Positions 9,159 to 16,939 of a stretch of 32,141 bases of DNA are shown here, piece by piece. A program made the position numbers and the translations under genes. A model generated the notes under the pieces. It was not told the DNA's origin and searched no databases. It saw nothing but the letters and a program-made list of their open reading frames with translations. Each line of letters opens with the position of its first letter. Within the stretch, counting starts at the first letter, position 1. Origin of the DNA: JBHHXR01 sp046757205 (GTDB lineage Bacteria; Pseudomonadota; Alphaproteobacteria; Rhodobacterales; Rhodobacteraceae); assembly GCA_046757205.1 (NCBI GenBank), contig JBHHXR010000008.1:1-32141 (forward strand), given 5' to 3'.

Positions 9159-9974
9159 ATGACGCAAGCCGCTGGTAACCCCGGGCGGAATACCGTCGTC
9201 AGCGAAACCGGCGACGGGTATTGCAGGCTTACGCTCAATCGTCCGGAACGCCGGAACGCGCTTACCGGGGGGGTGCTGCGCGAGTTGCATGCCTGCCTGC
9301 GCGCCTGCCACGAGGACGAAGACGTCCGCGCGGTCCTGATCACGGCCGCCGGCATGGCGTTCTGCGCGGGGCAGGACCTGAACGACCGCGATCCGCGCAA
9401 GTTGTCCGCGCCGGTCGATCTGGAGGCTATTCAGAAAGAGCTTTTCCACCCGGTTCTGCGGACGATCCGCGCCATGGAAAAGCCGGTTGTCGTGGCGGTA
9501 AACGGGGTTGCAGCCGGCGCCGGGTCCTCGCTGGCGCTGGCCGGCGACATCGTTATTGCAGCGCGCTCGGCGCAATTTGCGCAATCCTTCGCCAAGGTCG
9601 GCCTGTCCGTCGATGCCGGCGGCGGCTGGCAGCTTGTCCGGGCGCTTGGGCCTGCCCGGGCGCGCGCATTTCTGATGACCGCAGGCAGCCTGACCGCCGA
9701 AGAAGCGGAGCGTTCAGGCCTGATCTGGAAATGCGTTGACGATACAGCGCTGGAACGGGAAGCGAAGAAATTGCTGGCGCGCCTCGTTGCCGGGCCGACA
9801 CGGGCTTATGCCGGTATCAAGGCGGCAATAGCCGCTGCGGAGGAGGGAAACGGTTTCGAGGCTTATCTCGCAGCCGAAGCGCGCCTTCAGGGGGCGGCGG
9901 GGGCCACGCATGATTACCGCGAGGGCGTGCTGTCATTCCTTGAACGGCGTCCGGCGGATTTCAAGGGAAACTGA
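9159..9974 (+). CDS. PaaG-like enoyl-CoA isomerase/hydratase
   Basis: A 271-residue crotonase-superfamily protein. The oxyanion-hole region is FCAGQDLND and VNGVAAGAGSSLALAGD. Both hydratase glutamates are absent: serine replaces the first, and the second region reads GLSVDAGGGW with D152. That pattern is typical, from memory, of PaaG (epoxyphenylacetyl-CoA / dehydroadipyl-CoA isomerase) rather than a hydratase. A double-bond isomerase is exactly what the box route needs to convert 3,4-dehydroadipyl-CoA to the 2,3-isomer before hydration. The ATG at 9159 is chosen over one at 9138 because GGAGG lies six bases upstream. It is transcribed divergently from the fused dehydrogenase and ends in a hairpin shared with boxR. 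Confidence 0.8.
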   Translation: MTQAAGNPGRNTVVSETGDGYCRLTLNRPERRNALTGGVLRELHACLRACHEDEDVRAVLITAAGMAFCAGQDLNDRDPRKLSAPVDLEAIQKELFHPVLRTIRAMEKPVVVAVNGVAAGAGSSLALAGDIVIAARSAQFAQSFAKVGLSVDAGGGWQLVRALGPARARAFLMTAGSLTAEEAERSGLIWKCVDDTALEREAKKLLARLVAGPTRAYAGIKAAIAAAEEGNGFEAYLAAEARLQGAAGATHDYREGVLSFLERRPADFKGN

Positions 9975-9998
9975 ACCGGTTCGCCGGGATTCAGTTTT
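9968..9998. terminator. Bidirectional terminator shared by the PaaG-like gene and boxR
   Basis: AAACTGAA (9968-9975) pairs with TTCAGTTT (9990-9997). Inside it CCGG (9976-9979) pairs with CCGG (9984-9987) around a TTCG loop, with a two-base GA bulge. A run of T follows the right arm on the plus strand, and the AAA preceding the left arm reads as a T-run on the minus strand. The stop codons of both convergent genes lie inside the stem, whose gap is only 16 bases. Confidence 0.65.
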
Positions 9999-10914
9999 CC
10001 AGAAACGCGTTTTTTTCAATGACTGTGGACAATTCCGCCAGGCTTTCCTCGACCGTTGCGTTCGATGTGTTCACGCGCGCATCGGCCTTGGAATAAAGCA
10101 CCTCGCGGCTGGTCAATATGCTGCGAAGCTCGTTCATGGCGTCGGGGTTGCCGGCCATCGGGCGCTCGTCGCCCTGGGCGCGAACGCGCTGCATGTGTTC
10201 TTCGGGCGCGGCCTTCAGCCAGACGGTGTAGTAGTGACGGAGCAGGTAGTTGAAAGTCTCGGGTTGCGAAACGATGCCGCCGGCAACGGCGAGAATCAGG
10301 GAATCGTGGGTCGCGGCGACCCGTTCAACCGCCTGACGCTCCAGCAGGCGATAACCTTCCTGGCCGTAAAGTTCGATGATTTCGTTCACCGGCATGCCGC
10401 CGGTTTGCTCGATTTCGTCGTTGAGCTCCAGAAAATGCAGTCCCAACGCCGATGCGGCAAGCCGGCCCAGCGTCGACTTGCCCGCACCACGCAGACCGAT
10501 CAGTGCAATTCTGTTCGCCTTGGCGAGTTTCGGCTGTCCCGGTTCCAGAATCCGGAAAATGCGCTCTCGCTGATCCTTTGTCGCACCGCGAAGCAGATAA
10601 GACGCCCTGGCGGTTTCCGAATTCCACGGGTCGTCGTCGGACACCAGCCATTCGATGCCGAAATCCAATGCGTCGGCGATGCGCATGAGCAGCCCGATCG
10701 AGATGTTTCCCTGTCCGCTTTCAAGCTGTGCCAGGTAGCGTTGGGAAACGCCGGACATTTCGGACAGGACGCGCCGCGAGATACCCATGCGGGTACGCGC
10801 ATTACGAACCCTCTCGCCCACTGAAACCAGGAAACGTGCGACCTTGGCATCATCCGGTTTGGAGCCGTCAGCCGTGGGCGAAACCCGTCCGCGGATTGTT
10901 ACGATTTCACGCAT
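9991..10914 (-). CDS. boxR: BoxR/BzdR-family regulator: XRE helix-turn-helix fused to a shikimate-kinase-like domain
   Basis: A 307-residue two-domain regulator. Residues 33-91 form an XRE helix-turn-helix (GERVRNARTRMGISRRVLSE, then GVSQRYLAQLESGQGNISI). A short linker leads to a shikimate-kinase-like domain from about residue 135. Its Walker A is GLRGAGKST at 140-148, with LELNDEIEQ, AVAGGI and ERPMAG further on. This architecture is diagnostic of BoxR/BzdR, repressors of aerobic and anaerobic benzoyl-CoA genes in Azoarcus, where benzoyl-CoA is the inducer bound by the kinase-like domain. It is the last gene on the strand carrying boxCBA and the thioesterase, 106 bases away and with its own promoter region containing a palindrome (10945-10958). 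Autoregulation and control of boxC and the importer are inferred. Confidence 0.92.
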   Translation of the reverse strand: MREIVTIRGRVSPTADGSKPDDAKVARFLVSVGERVRNARTRMGISRRVLSEMSGVSQRYLAQLESGQGNISIGLLMRIADALDFGIEWLVSDDDPWNSETARASYLLRGATKDQRERIFRILEPGQPKLAKANRIALIGLRGAGKSTLGRLAASALGLHFLELNDEIEQTGGMPVNEIIELYGQEGYRLLERQAVERVAATHDSLILAVAGGIVSQPETFNYLLRHYYTVWLKAAPEEHMQRVRAQGDERPMAGNPDAMNELRSILTSREVLYSKADARVNTSNATVEESLAELSTVIEKNAFLEN

Positions 10915-10944
10915 ACCGGCACCGATTTATCCAATCGAGGAAAT

Positions 10945-10958
10945 ATAGTGCATACTAT
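10945..10958. promoter_or_regulatory. Palindrome upstream of boxR
   Basis: ATAGT (10945-10949) and ACTAT (10954-10958) are a perfect inverted repeat around GCAT, 30 to 45 bases upstream of the boxR ATG. On the minus strand it includes TAGTATGCAC, a -10-like hexamer fused to GCAC, as at the other box-cluster promoters. A candidate autoregulatory BoxR site. Confidence 0.45.
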
Positions 10959-11020
10959 CCGCTCTGAAACAACATTCGAATCATGGCAAGACGTTTCGGC
11001 CGGCAAAGTTTCGAAAAGCT

Positions 11021-11473
11021 TCAGGCCTTCGCCAAGAGAGGTTTGATTGCCGCCAGCAGTTCTTCGGGGGGGCGGCGCGGTTTCATTGTTCTGGCAACGA
11101 CGAAGACCGAAACGAACTCGCCCTCGAAGCAGAGAACGCCGTTCTGACGGCCGCGCACGCCGTGCCTGATCGATCGGGAGCCGATTTTCAGCAGGCTCAC
11201 TTCGCAGATCAACGGATGGCGCGGAGTGACCGTCGAGCGGAAATCGAGCGTCATGTGAACAAATGGCGTGCCGATATCGCGGTCGATGTTCAGCTTGTAC
11301 CAATCCAGGCCGACATAGGTATCCCACCAGGCGTCGATGGCATCGAGCGCGAAATAGGGGATACGGCCCGTATAGGCGATGTGCGCCGGGTCGCAATCCG
11401 ACCAGGCGACACGGATCGTGTGCAAAAAGGGCGCAACGCCCTGCCGTGCTTCCGGACCTGCTGTTTCATCCAT
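11021..11473 (-). CDS. Acyl-CoA thioesterase, 4-hydroxybenzoyl-CoA thioesterase (hot-dog) family
   Basis: A 150-residue hot-dog fold protein. The motif WSDCDPAHIAYTG carries D28, aligned by eye with catalytic D17 of the Pseudomonas 4-hydroxybenzoyl-CoA thioesterase (GDCDPAGI). GTPFVHMTLDFRSTVTPRHPL fits the central strands. The ATG lies nine bases after the boxA stop, so it is translationally coupled to the box operon. It probably hydrolyses benzoyl-CoA or stalled ring-modified CoA esters and so frees CoA; the exact substrate cannot be read from the sequence. Confidence 0.85.
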   Translation of the reverse strand: MDETAGPEARQGVAPFLHTIRVAWSDCDPAHIAYTGRIPYFALDAIDAWWDTYVGLDWYKLNIDRDIGTPFVHMTLDFRSTVTPRHPLICEVSLLKIGSRSIRHGVRGRQNGVLCFEGEFVSVFVVARTMKPRRPPEELLAAIKPLLAKA

Positions 11474-11482
11474 CCTGGCGGC

Positions 11483-12679
11483 CTAGTAGGTTTCGACGTG
11501 GTAGCGGCCTGTCTCACGCATGGCGTCACGGATTTCCAGCCAATTCTGCCCGGCGCCGCGTGCGATAGCCTCGAACGCGTCCTCGACACCGCTCTCCATC
11601 GCCTTCAGGCCGCAAACATAGATGTATGTGTCGTGATCCGCGAGCAGCGGCGCCAAGGTTCCGGCGGCCGCGCGCAACCGGTCCTGCACATAGGTTTTTG
11701 GGGTTCCCTCGACCCGGCTGAATGCAAAGAACTTGGCAAGAAATGTTTCCGGAAGCTTGTTGAGAGGACCGAAATACGGCAGTGAATCCGGGGTCCGCGC
11801 GCCGAAGAACAGGTACATCGATCCCTTGGCCGTCGGCATCGTGCGCTGGCGTCGCATGGTGAAGGCGCGGAACGGCGCCGAGCCGGTGCCGGTGCAGACC
11901 ATGATCAGCTTGGCCTGCGGGTCGTCGGGCAGCAGGAAGGTCGCCCCGAACGGGCCGATCAACCCGATCTTGTCGCCTTTGCGCAGATCGCACATATAGT
12001 TGGAGCAGATACCGTGTTTCTCGCGCTTGACGGTCAGCGAGAGGTTGTTGGTGTTGGGCCGCTCGCCGTCACGCGGGCTGGAGACGGAATAGAGGCGCGG
12101 CGCATGCGGCCTGCCGTTGGCATCGGTTCCCGGAGGGACGATGCCCACCGACTGCCCCTCGAGCACCGGAAATACCGTGTTCCCGAGGTTGAGGATGATG
12201 TGGCGCACATCGGCGTCGGCAGCTTCCGATGTCAGGCGGAAATTTCCCTGAACGGTAGCGTCGGCGGGTGTGGCGAGAGGAAAGAGGTTCACCGACGGCT
12301 TCGACGCCGACACCGGCGCCCTGGCCTTGCCGCCAGCACCCCGATGCGCCTCGGCAAGAAGGGTGGCGACCTGATCGTCGATCGCCTCGATCGTTTCGTC
12401 CGGGCCGCTTTCCCCGCCGGTGAATTCCTGTTGTTCCGGCAACTCCATCCATTCCAGTTGCTCGTCCACCGAATACGGCTTTTCGACCACCCGCCAGTTG
12501 TCGATCGAACCGGTGGGGCAGGGCGAGATGCAGTCCATGCAATTGTCGCAGACCGAGGCATCGACAACGACGTTGTCGTCATTGTGGGTAATGGCGTCGA
12601 TCGGGCAGATCTCTTCGCAGGTGTAGCACCGGATACACAGTTCCGGGTCGATCAAGTGTTGCTTTATGTGTTCCGTCAT
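11483..12679 (-). CDS. boxA: Benzoyl-CoA 2,3-epoxidase reductase component BoxA
   Basis: A 398-residue iron-sulfur flavoprotein. Two [4Fe-4S] ferredoxin motifs are at the N-terminus: C15, C18, C21, C25 and C44, C47, C50, C54. An acidic linker follows, then an FNR-type module with FAD-binding RLYSVSSP (195-202), GICSNYMC (223-230) and the NADPH-domain motif VCTGTGSAPF (261-270). The C-terminus YHVETY matches an FNR-type ending. BoxA passes electrons from NADPH to the di-iron epoxidase BoxB. Gene order boxC-boxB-boxA with short gaps (25 and 45 bases) supports one operon. The ribosome-binding site is weak, so coupling to boxB is plausible. Confidence 0.94.
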   Translation of the reverse strand: MTEHIKQHLIDPELCIRCYTCEEICPIDAITHNDDNVVVDASVCDNCMDCISPCPTGSIDNWRVVEKPYSVDEQLEWMELPEQQEFTGGESGPDETIEAIDDQVATLLAEAHRGAGGKARAPVSASKPSVNLFPLATPADATVQGNFRLTSEAADADVRHIILNLGNTVFPVLEGQSVGIVPPGTDANGRPHAPRLYSVSSPRDGERPNTNNLSLTVKREKHGICSNYMCDLRKGDKIGLIGPFGATFLLPDDPQAKLIMVCTGTGSAPFRAFTMRRQRTMPTAKGSMYLFFGARTPDSLPYFGPLNKLPETFLAKFFAFSRVEGTPKTYVQDRLRAAAGTLAPLLADHDTYIYVCGLKAMESGVEDAFEAIARGAGQNWLEIRDAMRETGRYHVETY

Positions 12680-12724
12680 CGTCGGCCGGGCCGCCTGGTG
12701 AATTGCAACTGCAAGGCAGGCACG

Positions 12725-14176
12725 TCAGGCCATGTAGAGCTTGACGTACTCGAAGTCGCCGGGCTTGTTGTCGATCCCGACGCGCGGCGGCGCGATCCAG
12801 CCGGCGAATGCGCCTTTTTCATGAACCGGCTGCATGAGCGACTGGATGAAGTCGCCGTCGGCTTTCGACGGCAGCCACTGGCTGCGCCGGGTCTGCCATT
12901 CGTCGGCCGACACGACATCGCCCTCGGGGGTGATCGGCGCGCCGTTGAACACGCCGATCTTGCGGTGGAACCCTTCGTGCGGCAACTTCAGTTCGAAGTC
13001 GATGTTGTGCTTCCTGATGATGGCGTTCCAGCGTTTCACGCCGCCGGCGGCGTCGCGCGTGTAATCGTCGCGAAGGCGCATGTTGATCGCGGTCAGGGCG
13101 GGCACATCCCGCACCAGCACCTTGCCGTCGGTGAATTCCGAAACCGGGTAGGTGGCGTTCTTGAGCCTGTGGTCGTCGTCGATCCTGACCTCCTGATAAC
13201 GCCCCTTGATGCCGGCGTTGAAGGCGTTGGCGGCATTGGTTGAAACCTCCTGGCCGAACAGATCGAGCGACAGCGTGTAGTGCAGGTTGAGCTTTTTCTG
13301 GATCGTCGGCAGGTCGATCACGCCGAGGGCGCGAACCTTGTCGATGTCGGTCGGATCGGTGATCGCCGCCTCGTTCATCGCCTCGCAGGTGCGCTGGATG
13401 GTGCGCCCGACGCCGGTTTCGCCGACGAACATGTGATGGGCTTCCTCGGTCAGCATGAAACGGCAGGTACGCGACAGCGGATCGAACCCCGACTGCGCCA
13501 GCGCCTCGAGCTGCATCTTGCCGTCGCGGTCGGTGAAATAGGTGAACATGAAAAACGACAGCCAGTCCGGCGTTTCCTCGTTGAAGGCACCCAGCATGCG
13601 CGGTTTTTCGACCGAACCGGATTGCCGGCGCAGCAACTCGTCGGCCTCCTCGCGGCCGTCGCGGCCGAAATATTTCTGCAGCAGGTAGACCATCGCCCAC
13701 AGGTGGCGGCCTTCCTCGACATTGACCTGGAAAAGGTTTCGCATGTCGTAGAGCGACGGCGCGGTCTTGCCGAGAAACCGCTGCTGCTCGACCGAGGCGG
13801 GCTCGGTATCGCCCTGAATGACGATCAGACGGCGCAGGAGCGCGCGGTATTCGCCCGGCACTTCCTGCCACGCCGGTTCGCCAAGGTGTTCTCCGCAGGG
13901 AATGGTACGGCCCTCGACGCGCGGCGCAAGCAGGATGCCCCAGCGGTATTGCGGCATTTTCACATAATCGAACTTGGCCCAGCCTTTCGGGTCGACGCTG
14001 ACGGCTGTGCGCAGGTAGACGAGGTCTTCAAGAAACCCATCCGGCCCGCTGCCCGTCCACCAGTCGAGGTATCCAGGATGCCATTTTTCCAGCGCCTTGA
14101 GCACGCGCCTATCCTCGGAAAGGCCAATATTATTCGGGATTTGCGTGTCGTAGCTAACGTTGATCAGATCGGTCAT
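12725..14176 (-). CDS. boxB: Benzoyl-CoA 2,3-epoxidase oxygenase component BoxB
   Basis: A 483-residue class I di-iron oxygenase, close to the usual BoxB length of about 475. Carboxylate/histidine pairs typical of the iron site are visible in EEGRH (154-158) and TEEAHH (243-248). Recognisable BoxB text includes NNIGLSEDRRVLKALEKWHP, DPKGWAKFDYVKMPQYRWG and the C-terminal region around WIAPPRVGIDNKPGDFEYVK. The start at 14176 is chosen because AGGAG lies seven bases upstream and the protein then begins MTDLINVSYD; an upstream in-frame ATG at 14278 would run into boxC. BoxB inserts one oxygen atom into benzoyl-CoA to form the 2,3-epoxide, so this pathway needs oxygen. Confidence 0.95.
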   Translation of the reverse strand: MTDLINVSYDTQIPNNIGLSEDRRVLKALEKWHPGYLDWWTGSGPDGFLEDLVYLRTAVSVDPKGWAKFDYVKMPQYRWGILLAPRVEGRTIPCGEHLGEPAWQEVPGEYRALLRRLIVIQGDTEPASVEQQRFLGKTAPSLYDMRNLFQVNVEEGRHLWAMVYLLQKYFGRDGREEADELLRRQSGSVEKPRMLGAFNEETPDWLSFFMFTYFTDRDGKMQLEALAQSGFDPLSRTCRFMLTEEAHHMFVGETGVGRTIQRTCEAMNEAAITDPTDIDKVRALGVIDLPTIQKKLNLHYTLSLDLFGQEVSTNAANAFNAGIKGRYQEVRIDDDHRLKNATYPVSEFTDGKVLVRDVPALTAINMRLRDDYTRDAAGGVKRWNAIIRKHNIDFELKLPHEGFHRKIGVFNGAPITPEGDVVSADEWQTRRSQWLPSKADGDFIQSLMQPVHEKGAFAGWIAPPRVGIDNKPGDFEYVKLYMA

Positions 14177-14201
14177 TTCGTTCTCCTGGACTATCTCTGC
14201 G

Positions 14202-15860
14202 TCACACCCGGCGCTTGTCGTATTCGCCGCGAAGCCCGGTACCGTAGCGGCGAAGCGCGCCCATCTCGCCAACCGCATTGGGCCGCTGGAATATCCAGTT
14301 CTGCCACGCCGTCAGCCGCCCGAAAATGCGCGTTTCCATGGTCTCCGGTCCGGCGAAGCGAAGGTTGGATTCCATGCCGGTCAGCGCGTCCGGCGAGAAA
14401 CTCGCACGTTCTTCGAGGAACAGGCGGATTTCGTCTTCCCAGTCGATATCATCGAATGCGTAGGTCACCAGGCCGAGGTCGCTCGCCTCTTCCGCTTCCA
14501 GCGCGATGCCCCTCCTTGATTTTGCGGCCCGGACGTTTTCCGGTGTTCCGAGAAAGCGCGTCTCGAGGCGCGTGAGGTCGTTCGACATCGGGTAAGGGCC
14601 GAAATTGGCGTCGGTCAGCCGGATCGAGGCAACCGGGCGGTTGTCGCCCTCGAATTCGCCTTCGGCCATGTAGGAGCGATCCACCGCAAACAGCAGTTCC
14701 GCGAGGGTTCCGGCAAAGCACGAGCCGGGCTCGACCAGAGCTACAAGCGAGCGGGACGTCAGGTCGACACGCTTGAGCACGCGTTTCCAGTAGAGCAGGA
14801 TTTCGCGGGCCAGCCAGTTGTCGCTGTCGAGCAGGAACCTTTCGTGCGCGGCGGCGACTTCGGGATCGCCGGAAGTCTTGAACACCAGCACGCCGGCTTC
14901 CAGTTCGTTGAACCGCAGGTGCAGGATGGCGTCGTCAAGCTCGCGCGCGCAGCGCAGCATCCAGGTTTTGGCCCCTTCTTCGTGCAGGGCCTTCGCCGAG
15001 GTTGGGGCGCTTCCTTCGGGCCCGGAAATCGTGATCGTGGCAACGCCGTCCTTACGGTCAACGCTGACTTCGACGCAGGAATAGCTCACCGAGCCGTCGT
15101 CGCCGAAGGTTCGCTCCAGGGGCGTCAGCGGAATACCCCTGACCTCTGACGGGCGCGTTGAGCGGGCAGCGAATTCCCCGGCCCTCTCGGCGACGCTCTC
15201 GTCGAAGCGGGAGTTCGGAACCACTTCGTCGACCAGCCGCCAGTCGCGCGCGCGGGCACCCCTGACGCCTTCCTCGATGGAGCAGAAAACGTCCGCCAGG
15301 TCGCGGCGCACCTTTCTCTTGTCCGTCACGCGCGTCAGCCCGCCGGTGCCGGGCAGGACAGCCAACAGGGGTACCTCAGGCAGGGCCACGCTGGATAACC
15401 CGTCGTCGGTCAGGATGATATGGTCGCACGCGAGCGCCAGTTCGTAACCGCCGCCGGCGCAGGCTCCTTTCACGGCACAGATGTAGTGCTGGCCGGATTC
15501 CCTGCCCGCCGCTTCAAGGGTGTTGCGCGTCTCGTTGGTGAATTTGCAGAAGTTGACCTTGTGGGCGTGGGAGGCGCCGCCCAGCATGCGGATGTTCGCT
15601 CCGGCGCAGAAAACGTTGTCCTTGCCCGAACGCAGGATGACCGCACGAATTTCAGGATGCTCGAAGCGCATGCGCTGGACTATGTCGGCCAGTTCGATAT
15701 CGACGCCGAGGTCGTACGAGTTCAGCTTCAACTGGTAGCCATCGAACAGCCCGCCGTGTTCGTCAACGTCCATGTAAAGGGTAGCGACGGCGCCGTCGTA
15801 TTCAACCCGCCAGTGCCGGTACCGCGACGGATTGGTCTGAAAGTCAATTCGCCTGGTCAT
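14202..15860 (-). CDS. boxC: 2,3-epoxybenzoyl-CoA dihydrolase BoxC
   Basis: A 552-residue double-crotonase protein, matching the normal BoxC length. The N-terminal crotonase domain has FCAGANIRML, then E140 in AGGGYELALACDH and E162 in LPEVPLLAVLPGTGGLTR, a glutamate pair as in hydratases. A second, degenerate crotonase-like half follows (LVALVEPGSCFAGTLAELLFA). BoxC opens the epoxide ring without oxygen, adding water and releasing formate to give 3,4-dehydroadipyl-CoA semialdehyde. The ATG at 15860 is chosen over one at 15917 because AGGGGAA lies upstream and MTRRIDFQTNPSRYRHW is a typical start. First gene of the boxCBA-thioesterase run; a promoter with TATCAT is upstream. Confidence 0.95.
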   Translation of the reverse strand: MTRRIDFQTNPSRYRHWRVEYDGAVATLYMDVDEHGGLFDGYQLKLNSYDLGVDIELADIVQRMRFEHPEIRAVILRSGKDNVFCAGANIRMLGGASHAHKVNFCKFTNETRNTLEAAGRESGQHYICAVKGACAGGGYELALACDHIILTDDGLSSVALPEVPLLAVLPGTGGLTRVTDKRKVRRDLADVFCSIEEGVRGARARDWRLVDEVVPNSRFDESVAERAGEFAARSTRPSEVRGIPLTPLERTFGDDGSVSYSCVEVSVDRKDGVATITISGPEGSAPTSAKALHEEGAKTWMLRCARELDDAILHLRFNELEAGVLVFKTSGDPEVAAAHERFLLDSDNWLAREILLYWKRVLKRVDLTSRSLVALVEPGSCFAGTLAELLFAVDRSYMAEGEFEGDNRPVASIRLTDANFGPYPMSNDLTRLETRFLGTPENVRAAKSRRGIALEAEEASDLGLVTYAFDDIDWEDEIRLFLEERASFSPDALTGMESNLRFAGPETMETRIFGRLTAWQNWIFQRPNAVGEMGALRRYGTGLRGEYDKRRV

Positions 15861-15889
15861 ACGGTAGAGTTCCCCTGATCGGTCGTTAC

Positions 15890-15922
15890 ATGCATGATAA
15901 TTCACTATCACCAACAATCCAA
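15890..15922 (-). promoter_or_regulatory. Predicted boxC promoter with overlapping GCAT motif
   Basis: On the minus strand TTGGAT (15917-15922) and TATCAT (15894-15899) are separated by exactly 17 bases, a plausible sigma-70-type promoter about 35 bases ahead of the boxC ATG. The -10 runs into GCAT (TATCATGCAT), the same arrangement as at the ligase, boxR and importer promoters. Confidence 0.5.
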
Positions 15923-16002
15923 GTCATGATTTCGATGCGTGAGATTATTCAAAACGCAACGTAAACAAAAGGTTACCGAATAAATCGCAACAAACAGAAA
16001 TA

Positions 16003-16016
16003 TGCGTTATAATGCA
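16003..16016. promoter_or_regulatory. Near-perfect 14-bp palindrome upstream of boxC
   Basis: TGCGTTATAATGCA is symmetrical about TTATAA with one mismatched base pair (TGC-N8-GCA). It lies in the 188-bp gap between the alpha/beta hydrolase and boxC, about 150 bases upstream of the boxC ATG. No gene reads rightward from it, so it is more likely a protein-binding site than a promoter. It is the most symmetrical copy of the cluster's GCATTATA motif. Confidence 0.45.
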
Positions 16017-16048
16017 CAACCATAATTTGGCACGCCAATTCCCGGGCA

Positions 16049-16870
16049 TCAGCCGGTCTCTGCTTTCGCTGCCTCGATGCGATCGAGGCGCGCGACAAAC
16101 TCGCTGACGGCCGCCAGCGTCTCCCTCGGTTTCTCGATATGCGGCGAATGCCGGCAGCCGTCAAAAACTTCCACATCGAGCGGCGAATGGAGGCCGTTCC
16201 CGAGGGCTTCGATCTGCGCCATGGTTCCGTATTGATCGTCGCGTCCCTGGATGACGAGGACCGGAACCCTGACATAGGGAATGGTTTCTTCGATGTTCCA
16301 GGCCTCGAAACCCGGATCGAGCCAGGCGTCGTTCCAGCCGCGAAACGCGTTTTCCGGGTCGGCGTGCCGTCTGGCCAGCCGGACGCGGAACTTGCTGTCC
16401 TCCTCGTATGCGGTTTTCGCTTCCGCGATGGAGGCCAGCCCATGCGGCTCGGTGAAGAAATGCGGCGAGATCAGGCACAGTCCGCGAACCCGGAAGTCCT
16501 GGACGCTGCCCGCGTAGATGGTTGCAATCGATGCGCCGTCGCTGTGGCCGAGCAGGATGCCGTTCCTGAACCCTATTCCGTCAAGCAACTTGGGCAGAAC
16601 GTCCAGCGCCTCGCGCGTCATGTAATCCAGCGGGCGGGGCAGGGCGGCCGGATCCGAGTTTCCGTATCCGGCGCGCGAATGCGCGAATACGCCGTGCCCG
16701 GTTCGCCTGGCGAGATCGCGGGGGAAATCCTTCCACAGCCCGACCGAACCGAGGCCTTCGTGCAATAGTACGATGCTCGGTGAATCGCGGGGGGCGGGGC
16801 CCCAGCAACGTGCTTCCAGCCGGACGCCGTCTATGCTGATCGACAGCGATGTGTCGGGTTGCCACTTCAT
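16049..16870 (-). CDS. Alpha/beta-fold hydrolase
   Basis: A 273-residue alpha/beta hydrolase. The oxyanion region is LLHEGLGSVGLW, the nucleophile elbow GHSDGA has S110, the acid is D211 or D212 in GRDDQYG, and the histidine is in CRHSPHIEKP (H241 or H244). The fold is complete and no signal peptide is seen. The ATG at 16870 is used; a GTG five codons upstream is possible. It lies between the DUF4863 gene and boxC on the same strand. Placement suggests hydrolysis of an aromatic ester or CoA thioester as an entry or rescue step; the family is too broad to name the substrate. Confidence 0.85.
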   Translation of the reverse strand: MKWQPDTSLSISIDGVRLEARCWGPAPRDSPSIVLLHEGLGSVGLWKDFPRDLARRTGHGVFAHSRAGYGNSDPAALPRPLDYMTREALDVLPKLLDGIGFRNGILLGHSDGASIATIYAGSVQDFRVRGLCLISPHFFTEPHGLASIAEAKTAYEEDSKFRVRLARRHADPENAFRGWNDAWLDPGFEAWNIEETIPYVRVPVLVIQGRDDQYGTMAQIEALGNGLHSPLDVEVFDGCRHSPHIEKPRETLAAVSEFVARLDRIEAAKAETG

Positions 16871-16939
16871 GACTGTTCTCACCACCGCGCTATGGCCGGA
16901 CCGGCCATTTCGCGGCAGGTTGCAACGTCTTCCAACGGT

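Noticed and set aside
12014..14575. Long plus-strand frames opposite boxA and boxB
   Set aside because: They are antisense to clearly conserved boxA and boxB and carry no domain signatures.
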